DNA of 7,280 nt from Solobacterium sp. UBA636 (GTDB lineage: Bacteria > Bacillota_I > Bacilli_A > Erysipelotrichales > Erysipelotrichaceae): contig DBOW01000074.1 of the NCBI GenBank assembly GCA_002299675.1, positions 757 to 8,036 on the forward strand. The letters run 5' to 3'. The notes beneath the pieces were generated by a model, which had not been told where the DNA came from, ran no database searches, and was given only the letters and a program-made list of their open reading frames with translations. Below, piece by piece: positions 1 to 6,492 of this stretch (positions are counted from its first letter, which is position 1; the number at the start of each line of letters is the position of its first letter). Position numbers and translations under genes: made by a program.

Positions 1-1112
1 ATTGTCGCAAAGGCTTCAAGGGTTCCCAGATTCTTTGGTTCCTTAAAGTCTTTTTCATAGAATAAAACCGGTACAAATTCTCTTGTATGATCAGAACCTG
101 TCCAGGTTGGATCATTGCCATGGTCAGCTGTAATAATCAGCAGATCATCTTCTCTTAAATTAGCTATTAATTCAGGCAGCAGATTATCAAAATCTACAAG
201 TTCTTTTGCGTAGCCTTCTGGATTTCTTCTATGACCCCACTTGGCATCAAAGTCCACAAGATTGGTGAAACATAAGCCATTAAAGTCTTCCCCTGCCACT
301 TCAATTGTCTGTTTCATGCCTTCCACTGAAGAAGAGGATTTTATAGCTTTACTAATACCCTTGCCTGAGAATATATCATTAATCTTGCCAACCGATATTA
401 CATCATATCCCGCTTCCTTCAAGCCATCCATAATAGTGTAGGAACTTGGGGCAACTGCATAGTCATGACGGTTAGGAGTTCTTGTAAAGTTATCTTTATT
501 TGTGCCCAAAAATGGTCTGGCAATAACTCTTCCCACCAGCCATTCAGGTTTCATAGTTATCTCTCTGGCTGCTTTGCAGCATCTGTACAGCTCATCAAGG
601 CCAATAAGCTCTTCATGAGCGGCAATCTGCAATACAGAATCTGCAGAAGTATATAGAATCAGTTCCTTTGTTTCAAGCTGTCTTTCTCCAAGTTCCTTTA
701 AGATTTCGGTACCGGAAGCTGACTTGTTGCCGATGTATTTATAGCCGGTTTTTTCCTCAAGTTCCTTTACAAGTTCATCTGGAAAACCGGTTTCCGTAAA
801 TGTCACAAATGGTTTGGTGGTTAAAATACCCATCATCTCCCAGTGCCCATTCATTGTATCCTTGCCAACAGATGCTTCATGCATCTTTCCATAATAGGCT
901 TTGGGATTATTTACAGATTCATTTCCCTTAACATCTGTCAGATTACATAAACCCAGGCTTTGAAGATTTGGAATCTTATATTTACCTTCTGTGGCTTCAA
1001 ATATATGGGAAAGAGTATTGGCACCCTCATCACCATAAATATGCGATTCACCATCGCTTCCACACCCAAGTGAATCAATTACTATCACAAATGTTCTTTT
1101 ATTTATCATCAT
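1..1112 (-). CDS. deoB: Phosphopentomutase, 3' end cut by the window edge
   Basis: Interconverts ribose 1-phosphate and ribose 5-phosphate (and the deoxy forms) in the cytoplasm, linking nucleoside breakdown and salvage to the pentose phosphate pathway. It is a Mn-dependent alkaline-phosphatase-superfamily enzyme. The frame is open for 370 codons to the left edge; by family length only about 10-25 C-terminal residues are missing. Visible motifs are IDSLGCG with metal-ligand Asp13, KDTMNGHWE with Thr86 (the phosphorylated Thr in characterised homologues), and the cap domain at roughly 100-220, including GRVIARPF and FTRTPNRHDYAV. Further on are NLVDFDAKWGHR (Asp289, His294), TADHGND (Asp330, His331) and GSDHTREFVPV (His342). 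The metal ligands all appear present. The start is the first of two in-frame ATGs (1112 and 1109), 6 nt after a strong AAGGAGGA; the second would also work. It overlaps the end of xerD by 14 nt and is the last gene of the operon in view. The xerD-deoB adjacency is also seen in Bacillus (ripX-drm). Confidence 0.96.
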   Translation of the reverse strand, partial: MMINKRTFVIVIDSLGCGSDGESHIYGDEGANTLSHIFEATEGKYKIPNLQSLGLCNLTDVKGNESVNNPKAYYGKMHEASVGKDTMNGHWEMMGILTTKPFVTFTETGFPDELVKELEEKTGYKYIGNKSASGTEILKELGERQLETKELILYTSADSVLQIAAHEELIGLDELYRCCKAAREITMKPEWLVGRVIARPFLGTNKDNFTRTPNRHDYAVAPSSYTIMDGLKEAGYDVISVGKINDIFSGKGISKAIKSSSSVEGMKQTIEVAGEDFNGLCFTNLVDFDAKWGHRRNPEGYAKELVDFDNLLPELIANLREDDLLIITADHGNDPTWTGSDHTREFVPVLFYEKDFKEPKNLGTLEAFAT

Positions 1113-1998
1113 CTAAATCCTCCTTATATAATGGATGAAACTTTGCATAATTTTCAATCAGTTTTTCCGTATCGACATGCGTATAAATCTCGGTTGTCCT
1201 TATATCACTGTGACCAAGCAGTTCCTGAATACTTCTAAGATCTGCCCCACCCTCCAGAAGATGCGTAGCATAGCTGTGCCTTAATTTATGAGGTGATATT
1301 TCCCTGATATTAAGTTCTCTGCATTTAAGTTTAAGTATTCTGTTTACATATTCCTCATATATTGGTTTTGAATGCCTGTTTATAAAGAACAGACTGGAAG
1401 TACCTTTTAAATATAAAGGCCTGATTAAATCAAAATAATGCCTTAATAAAGCTTTAGTATGCAGGGGAAGCGGAATAATGCGCTGCTTATTTCCTTTGCC
1501 GATAATATTAAGACAGCTTCTTTCAAAATCCACATTGGCAATACTTAAGCCACAGCACTCCGAAATTCTAAGACCACAGGCATAGATTGTTTCAACTATG
1601 CATCTTTGAAAGATGCCCTCATTATCATCAGTAAAACTGTTTAAGAGTTTTTCCGTTTCCTTGACAGTAAGATAGACAGGCAGTCTTTTCTCAGCTTTAG
1701 TACCCTTAATACAGTAGCTTGGATCATCTATACTGTACTTAAAATTAAGAAAATGATGAAAACTGGAGACAGTTACCTTTCTTCTGTTTAAAGAAGATGT
1801 AGAATCAAGTTCTGATCTTAAATCTACAAACTTTCTTAAATGCTCAGTCTTGATATCCTTTACATCATTAATACCTTCTTTAATTAAAAACGAAGAATAA
1901 AGCTTAAGATCCGAAGCATAGGAAACTACAGTTTTATTTGCCCTGCCGTTTGTTTCAAGATAAAGCAGAAAATCAGCTATGGCATAATCTATATCCAT
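1099..1998 (-). CDS. xerD: Tyrosine site-specific recombinase XerD
   Basis: Tyrosine recombinase expected to work with XerC at the chromosomal dif site to resolve chromosome dimers before division. The length of 299 aa matches the family (about 295-300). The N-terminal SAM-like, core-binding domain spans about residues 3-85 and the catalytic domain about 105-285. All six catalytic positions are visible: Arg144 in CGLRISE, Lys168 in GKGNKQR, His237 and Arg240 in SPHKLRHSYATHL, His263 in LGHSDIRTTE and nucleophile Tyr272 in IYTHV. XerD rather than XerC, or a phage or integron integrase, is favoured by its place directly upstream of deoB, as in Bacillus ripX-drm, and by its setting in a housekeeping operon with no att-like repeats nearby. 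The start is an ATG behind an AGGGG site, 4 nt after the recN stop. The acidic tail DDDK is encoded by GATGATGATAAA, which also supplies the tandem starts of deoB. Confidence 0.95.
   Translation of the reverse strand: MDIDYAIADFLLYLETNGRANKTVVSYASDLKLYSSFLIKEGINDVKDIKTEHLRKFVDLRSELDSTSSLNRRKVTVSSFHHFLNFKYSIDDPSYCIKGTKAEKRLPVYLTVKETEKLLNSFTDDNEGIFQRCIVETIYACGLRISECCGLSIANVDFERSCLNIIGKGNKQRIIPLPLHTKALLRHYFDLIRPLYLKGTSSLFFINRHSKPIYEEYVNRILKLKCRELNIREISPHKLRHSYATHLLEGGADLRSIQELLGHSDIRTTEIYTHVDTEKLIENYAKFHPLYKEDLDDDK
1118..1125 (-). promoter_or_regulatory. Strong Shine-Dalgarno site for deoB, inside xerD
   Basis: The minus strand reads AAGGAGGA here, a near-perfect anti-16S match. It lies 6 nt before the ATG at 1112 and 9 nt (counted from GGAGG plus the following bases) before the second ATG at 1109. 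It sits wholly within the last codons of xerD. It supports independent, efficient initiation of deoB despite the overlap. Confidence 0.8.
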
Positions 1999-2002
1999 AC
2001 AA

Positions 2003-3646
2003 TTACCCCTGACAGCTGTCCAAGAGCTCTTTAGCCGCCTTCAGGGCATTTTCATCAGTTGAGGTATTGGAAATAATAGCCAGCTGTTCTATTCTTTCCT
2101 CATAATTTAACAGCTTAACATTGGTATGAGTAGAGGTATCATCATCTTCCTTATAAATCAGATACTGATTTAAAGCCCAGGCAGCCACTGGTGCCAGATG
2201 TGAAATGACAATAACCTGCATATAAGAAGAAATCTTCTTAATCTTTTCACCAACTTTCAAAGCCACCTTTCCAGATACTCCAGTATCGATTTCATCAAGT
2301 ATCATTAGTCCGGTGCCTGATAAACGGCTCAATACTACTTTTAGTGCCAGCAGAAGTCTTGATACTTCACCACCTGAGGCAACCGAAGATAAGGGTTTAA
2401 GCTCTTCGCCCTTGTTCATTGATACCATGAACTCAACATTGTCCATGCCGTTTTTTGTAAGCTCTGTTTCATTTATTTCGGCATGGAAATTAAGGTTATT
2501 TAAAAGAAGTTCTCTTCCCTCTTTCATTATTTCTTCTTCAAGCTTTCCTGCCTGTTCAATACGGATATTATGAAGTTTTAAAGCCTGCTGTTTAGCATTA
2601 TTGTATGCCTTATCTCTTTCCTTTTTCTTGGCAGAAAGAACCATATCTCTGTCATCAAAGAATCTGAGCTTTTCATTAAGTTCATCTTTCAGTTTAATTA
2701 AACCCTCAGTGTCGGTTTTATGTTTTCTTTTAAGCTTAGAGTACAGATAAAGTCTCTCCTCAATATATTCAATATTATTATCTTCGTCATCGAAGCCTGA
2801 AAGTATCTTATTTAGAGAATCAATGTTTTCACTCAGCTCATAATAGAGATTATTAATCCTGTCTTTGATATTTACTATTTCTTCATCATCAATATTAAGG
2901 CAGTTTAAAAGATCATGCAACTTTTCATCAATACCGCTTTCTCCATTATAGAGCTCTAAAGCACTGTTTAAAGATGTCAGGTATTTCTCTGCCTGTTTAT
3001 ATTTCTTTTCCTTTGATTCAAGTTCATTTTCTTCTTCCAGAGACAGTTTTGCTTCATCAAGTTCATTGAAATCATAGCGCAGATAATCAATCTGAGCCTC
3101 TGAATATGTGTTATTAATCAGATCATTATATTCATCATCCAGTTTTTTAAATATCCTGTATTCTTTCAGATAGTCCTCAATAACATCATAGTCACCGGCG
3201 TATTTATCCAGCAATTCTATATGTTTCTTCTTATTATAGAGATAGCCGGCATCCTTTTGTGAATGTATGTCGACATATTTAGAAAATAAATCCTGCAGAA
3301 AAGACAGAGTAACTGTACTCTGATTAATTTTGATGGAACTGCGGTTATCACTTGAAATCACTCTTTTAACAATTACCTCATTATTGTCAACATCGATGTC
3401 CTGTTCATTGAGCTTTGAAATAATTTCTTTATCTTTAATTTCAAACACCCCTTCTACAATGGCTTTATCTCTGCCTGACTTAATAATCGAGGTATCACTT
3501 CTTCCCCTTAACAGAAAAGTCAGGGCACCTACTATGATTGATTTACCAGCACCTGTTTCACCAGTAAAGCACATAAAACCATCATCAAATTCGATGTTCA
3601 GTTTATCAATAATTGCGTAATTTTTAATAGAGAGAGACTTTAACAT
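2003..3646 (-). CDS. recN: DNA repair ATPase RecN
   Basis: SMC-like ATPase that gathers at DNA double-strand breaks and assists RecA-dependent repair. The 547 aa compare with 553 in E. coli and 576 in B. subtilis. The N-terminal ATPase half holds Walker A GETGAGKS at 29-36 and the Q-loop region VDIHSQ at 125-130. A charged, helical, coiled-coil middle runs from about 140 to 380. The C-terminal half has the ABC signature ASGGEVSR (423-430), Walker B LMILDE ending at Asp451-Glu452 followed by IDTGVSG, and the H-loop His483 in ISHLAPVAA. The catalytic set is complete, but some usually conserved flanks differ: DIHSQKDAG replaces DIHGQHEHQ, and SHLAPVAA replaces THLPQVAA. The C-terminal segment around 519-527 (IEQLAIISN) is also unlike the usual EIARMLGG type. 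The ATG overlaps the dxs end by 7 nt, with no clear Shine-Dalgarno site, which suggests translational coupling. The position after dxs is typical of Bacillota, except that tlyA and argR are missing between them. Confidence 0.95.
   Translation of the reverse strand: MLKSLSIKNYAIIDKLNIEFDDGFMCFTGETGAGKSIIVGALTFLLRGRSDTSIIKSGRDKAIVEGVFEIKDKEIISKLNEQDIDVDNNEVIVKRVISSDNRSSIKINQSTVTLSFLQDLFSKYVDIHSQKDAGYLYNKKKHIELLDKYAGDYDVIEDYLKEYRIFKKLDDEYNDLINNTYSEAQIDYLRYDFNELDEAKLSLEEENELESKEKKYKQAEKYLTSLNSALELYNGESGIDEKLHDLLNCLNIDDEEIVNIKDRINNLYYELSENIDSLNKILSGFDDEDNNIEYIEERLYLYSKLKRKHKTDTEGLIKLKDELNEKLRFFDDRDMVLSAKKKERDKAYNNAKQQALKLHNIRIEQAGKLEEEIMKEGRELLLNNLNFHAEINETELTKNGMDNVEFMVSMNKGEELKPLSSVASGGEVSRLLLALKVVLSRLSGTGLMILDEIDTGVSGKVALKVGEKIKKISSYMQVIVISHLAPVAAWALNQYLIYKEDDDTSTHTNVKLLNYEERIEQLAIISNTSTDENALKAAKELLDSCQG
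2006..2010 (-). promoter_or_regulatory. Shine-Dalgarno site for xerD
   Basis: AGGGG on the minus strand lies 7 nt before the xerD ATG and overlaps the last sense codons of recN. It is immediately preceded by the perfect 10-bp palindrome GACAGCTGTC (2011-2020). That palindrome is coding sequence for the RecN C-terminus and is probably fortuitous. Confidence 0.6.
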
Positions 3647-5499
3647 AATATACTTTCAATAAATTCAAATAAAGAATCAATGTCAATCTTCAGATATTTC
3701 TTGAGCTTATCGGTATTACCATGCTTGACAAAGATATCATCAATACCAATGATATAACAGTCATTCTTTAGGCCATTAAGGCTCAGACATTCCAGTATTT
3801 CATCACCCAGTCCGCCTTTGAGTATATCAGTGGTATATACAATAAGAGGTTTGCCGTTAGCTGCAGTTTCAATAAGCATGTCACTGTCTATCGGCTTGAT
3901 AAAGCGGGCATTGATTACTTCATATGGAAGCTTATCTGAAAGTACTCTTTCAGTAACTTTTACAACATCATCTCCATAAGTAACTATAGTTGCCTCACTA
4001 TATATATTATTGACAGTTTTTTCCCAAATTCCTACTTTTATTTCTGAAATCTGGGCATTTTTTTCATATTTTACCGTTCCACGGGGATATCTTATACAGA
4101 AAGGACCATTATATTTATAGCCAGTATAGACTAACGACTGAGCTTCTTTCGCATCCTTGCCCTGAGCTATCACCACATTTGGCAAAGGCCTTAAGAAAGA
4201 AATATCAAAAACACCATGGTGTGTTTCGCCATCTTCGCCAACTAGGCCAGCTCTATCAATCCCTATCAGTACCGGCAGATTCATACGGGCTATATCATGA
4301 TTGAGCTGATCATAGGCTCTCTGCAGAAAGGATGAATAAATTGCCACAAAAGGCTTCTTGCCTTCAAGAGAGAGTCCCGAGGCAAAACACAGGGCATGAT
4401 CTTCCGCTATACCCACATCAAAGAATCTGTCAGGATATTTTTCATTAATATGATTAAGTTTGGAACCAGAAATCATGGCCGGAGTGATGCAGACAACATC
4501 TTTGTCTTCATCCATTATTTTTTCGACTTCATCAGCTATGATCTGGGAGTAATCCATGTAGCCTTCTTTTTTTACAGCCAGAGATTTTCCTGTTTCAATA
4601 TCAAATTTAGACACACCATGCCAGGCTCCGCTTCTGTCACCTTCGGCATATTTATAGCCCTTGCCCTTGGTAGTAATGACATGTATCGCAACCGGTCCAT
4701 CTTTCAGTTTAGCTGCTTCAAAGGCATTTAAAAGTTCTTCCACGTTATGGCCATCAACCGGTCCAATATATTCAATTTCAAATTCCTTAAAAATACCCGA
4801 ATCAACTACCGCATCTTTAAAGTCATGTTTAACCTTGGACATAGCCTTCCTTAAGGAATCGAGTCTTTTATTAATGATGAAATCCTTAACATTTTCTCTG
4901 AAACTTGTATAGGCTCTGTTTGTTCTTAATTTGGCAAAAGAAAGCTTCAGAGCTCCTACCGATTTATTAATGGACATGTTGTTGTCATTAAAGACAATAA
5001 TCATCTTTCTTCTCTTGTAGCCAATATTATTTAAGGCTTCCAGAGAAAGGCCTGACATAATAGAGGCATCACCAACTACCGGTATAACCTCATAGTGCTC
5101 ATTATTTAAATCCCTGGCAATTGCCATACCCAGGGCAGTAGACAGAGAAGTAGAAGAATGGCCAGCCTCAAAACAGTCATATTCAGACTCATTTCTTTTC
5201 TGAAAACCCGCCATGCCATCAAACTGTCTTAGTGTTGACATCTGATCAGCTCTTCCGGTAAGTATTTTGTGAATATAGGACTGATGTCCAACATCAAAGA
5301 GTATTTTATCCTCAGGGGCATTAAAACAGTAATGGAGTGCAACCGTCAGCTCAACAACACCAAGATTGCTGGCAAGATGCCCACCGGTTTTAGATACAGA
5401 ATCAATTAGAAAAGTCCTTATGTCTTTACATAAGTCATTTAACTGGTCTATATTCAGTTTTTTTATGTCAGCTGGTGACTTTATATCTAAAATATTCAT
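3640..5499 (-). CDS. dxs: 1-deoxy-D-xylulose-5-phosphate synthase
   Basis: Thiamine-diphosphate enzyme that condenses pyruvate and glyceraldehyde 3-phosphate to DXP, the first step of the MEP isoprenoid pathway (the DXP also feeds thiamine and pyridoxal synthesis in many bacteria). The length of 619 aa is normal. Domain I (about 1-310) holds GGHLASNLG (His41), GHQSYIHKILTGR (His72), GHSSTSLS and the cofactor/metal motif GDAS (Asp144) with NDNNMS (Asn173, Met175). Domain II (about 315-475) holds GIAEDHA (Glu366), YSSFLQRAYDQ, DRAGLVGEDGETHHG (His427) and IRYPRG (Arg473). Domain III is the transketolase C-terminal domain (about 485-619). Key catalytic residues are in place. Three motif positions differ from the common form: GDA for GDG, AEDHA for AEQHA, and THHG for THQG. 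The start ATG overlaps the ispA TGA as ATGA, which implies coupled translation. Having ispA directly upstream puts the entry enzyme and the prenyl chain elongation enzyme of one pathway together. Confidence 0.97.
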   Translation of the reverse strand: MNILDIKSPADIKKLNIDQLNDLCKDIRTFLIDSVSKTGGHLASNLGVVELTVALHYCFNAPEDKILFDVGHQSYIHKILTGRADQMSTLRQFDGMAGFQKRNESEYDCFEAGHSSTSLSTALGMAIARDLNNEHYEVIPVVGDASIMSGLSLEALNNIGYKRRKMIIVFNDNNMSINKSVGALKLSFAKLRTNRAYTSFRENVKDFIINKRLDSLRKAMSKVKHDFKDAVVDSGIFKEFEIEYIGPVDGHNVEELLNAFEAAKLKDGPVAIHVITTKGKGYKYAEGDRSGAWHGVSKFDIETGKSLAVKKEGYMDYSQIIADEVEKIMDEDKDVVCITPAMISGSKLNHINEKYPDRFFDVGIAEDHALCFASGLSLEGKKPFVAIYSSFLQRAYDQLNHDIARMNLPVLIGIDRAGLVGEDGETHHGVFDISFLRPLPNVVIAQGKDAKEAQSLVYTGYKYNGPFCIRYPRGTVKYEKNAQISEIKVGIWEKTVNNIYSEATIVTYGDDVVKVTERVLSDKLPYEVINARFIKPIDSDMLIETAANGKPLIVYTTDILKGGLGDEILECLSLNGLKNDCYIIGIDDIFVKHGNTDKLKKYLKIDIDSLFEFIESILC

Positions 5500-6314
5500 C
5501 TTGTCTTCATGGAATATAACAGTTTCTTTAAACCTTCACTGTTAAATGGAGCATCCTTTAAATACTCATCAAGTTCTATAAATAAGCTGTCTATCTTTTT
5601 TTCAAGTTCCTCAACACTTGAACCGGTCAAGGCAGTCAGCTTGTCGTTTTTATCATCGGACAGTGACTTGCCCATTTCAGCTTCTGATTTAATCACATCA
5701 AACAGATCATCCTGGTGCTGAAAGATAATGCCAATCTTTGAACCAAGTTCTATAAAATATTCCCGATTATCAATATTCAAAAGATGCATTGCTGACAGAC
5801 AGCAGTATTTAAACAGGCCGGAGGTTTTATTATCCTGAATGGTAAAAACATCAGGATTAAGCTCATGAGCTTTAATATCCAGCAGCTGTCCCTTGATCAT
5901 TCCCTCAAGACCAGAATATCTGGCCAGATCAGAAATCTGTCTGATAGTAACCTGAAAATCACTTACATTATCGCTAAGACAGGAAAAAGCGTGGGTCAAT
6001 AAAGCATCTCCAGTCAGTATGGCTACATCCTCACCAAACTTTTTATGACATGATGGTTTACCTCTTCTAAAGTCATCATTGTCCATAGCGGGAAGATCAT
6101 CATGAATTAAAGAATATGTCTGAATAAATTCTACGGCCGCCGCAGCTGGATAAGCCTTTTCTTCTTCAATGCCATTTCCTTCAATAATGGAGAAAATAAG
6201 TCTTGGACGGAAACGTTTGCCCCCTTCCATACAGTATTTCATCGCTTCAACAATAGTATTATCTTCATATTTTTCGATTTCTTTTAAAAGAAATGTTTCA
6301 AAATTCTCATTCAT
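5496..6314 (-). CDS. ispA: Polyprenyl diphosphate synthase (farnesyl/geranylgeranyl type)
   Basis: Trans-prenyltransferase that joins IPP to allylic diphosphates, giving farnesyl or geranylgeranyl diphosphate as precursors for undecaprenyl phosphate and quinone-type lipids. From the ATG at 6314 it has 272 aa. Motifs are GGKRFRP (31-37), the first Asp-rich motif DDLPAMD (72-78) followed by DDFRRGKPSCH, the NKTSG segment near 162-166, and the second Asp-rich motif DDLFD (202-206) within FQHQDDLFDV. The SLIHDDLPAMDNDD context is typical of bacterial FPP synthases, but exact chain length cannot be read safely. The segment after the second motif (MGKSLSDDKNDKLTAL) is shorter than the usual NKxTYPxLxG region. 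I chose ATG 6314 because it gives a compact 8-nt overlap with the xseB stop (ATGAATGA) and a natural N-terminus. The frame is open to a TTG at 6347, giving 283 aa with a 41-nt overlap, which is possible but less likely. It is followed directly by dxs. Confidence 0.93.
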   Translation of the reverse strand: MNENFETFLLKEIEKYEDNTIVEAMKYCMEGGKRFRPRLIFSIIEGNGIEEEKAYPAAAAVEFIQTYSLIHDDLPAMDNDDFRRGKPSCHKKFGEDVAILTGDALLTHAFSCLSDNVSDFQVTIRQISDLARYSGLEGMIKGQLLDIKAHELNPDVFTIQDNKTSGLFKYCCLSAMHLLNIDNREYFIELGSKIGIIFQHQDDLFDVIKSEAEMGKSLSDDKNDKLTALTGSSVEELEKKIDSLFIELDEYLKDAPFNSEGLKKLLYSMKTR

Positions 6315-6492
6315 TTTCTTTACCGATTGACTCAATCTTTTCTTCAAAAGCCTTGAGCTGTCCTTCCAGTTCCTTTGTGAGTTTTAAACCTTCTTCATAT
6401 AGTCTGATAGAATCATCAAGTTTTGTATCTTCTCTGTCTAAGAGTGATACTATCTCCTGAAGTCTGTTCATTTTTTCTTCAAATGTCTTCAT
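6307..6492 (-). CDS. xseB: Exodeoxyribonuclease VII small subunit
   Basis: Small helical subunit of exonuclease VII. Several copies bind the coiled-coil part of each XseA to make the active enzyme, which degrades single-stranded DNA from both ends into acid-soluble oligonucleotides. The 61 aa are slightly under the usual 65-80. The family pattern is clear: FEEKMNRLQEIVSLLD, then a short turn (REDTKLDDS), then IRLYEEGLKLTKELEGQL and a charged tail. This gives two amphipathic helices with no membrane or signal segment. The ATG overlaps the xseA stop as ATGA, and a GGAGG lies 10 nt upstream inside xseA. The overlap fits stoichiometric co-translation of the two subunits. The 3' end overlaps ispA by 8 nt. 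Confidence 0.95.
   Translation of the reverse strand: MKTFEEKMNRLQEIVSLLDREDTKLDDSIRLYEEGLKLTKELEGQLKAFEEKIESIGKENE

Noticed and set aside
241..656. Two short plus-strand open frames (241-441 and 465-656)
   Set aside because: Both lie opposite deoB, whose family motifs run unbroken through this stretch on the minus strand. Their translations show no recognisable family pattern.
1099..1998. The tyrosine recombinase as the integrase of a mobile element
   Set aside because: There is no tRNA, att-like direct repeat, excisionase or phage gene nearby. Its length and its deoB neighbour match housekeeping XerD.
2011..2020. Palindrome GACAGCTGTC next to the xerD ribosome site as an operator or SOS box
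   Set aside because: It is only 10 bp, lies inside recN codons, does not match the usual Gram-positive LexA box (GAAC-N4-GTTC), and no promoter is visible beside it.
2313..3620. Plus-strand open frames opposite recN (2313-2573, 3330-3620)
   Set aside because: They are antisense to the RecN signature/Walker B region and the N-terminal ATPase region; their Ser/Leu-rich composition is typical of shadow frames.
4396..4912. Overlapping plus-strand open frames of 111 and 83 codons
   Set aside because: They are antisense to the conserved centre of dxs, have no domain pattern, and are expected by chance opposite a long gene.
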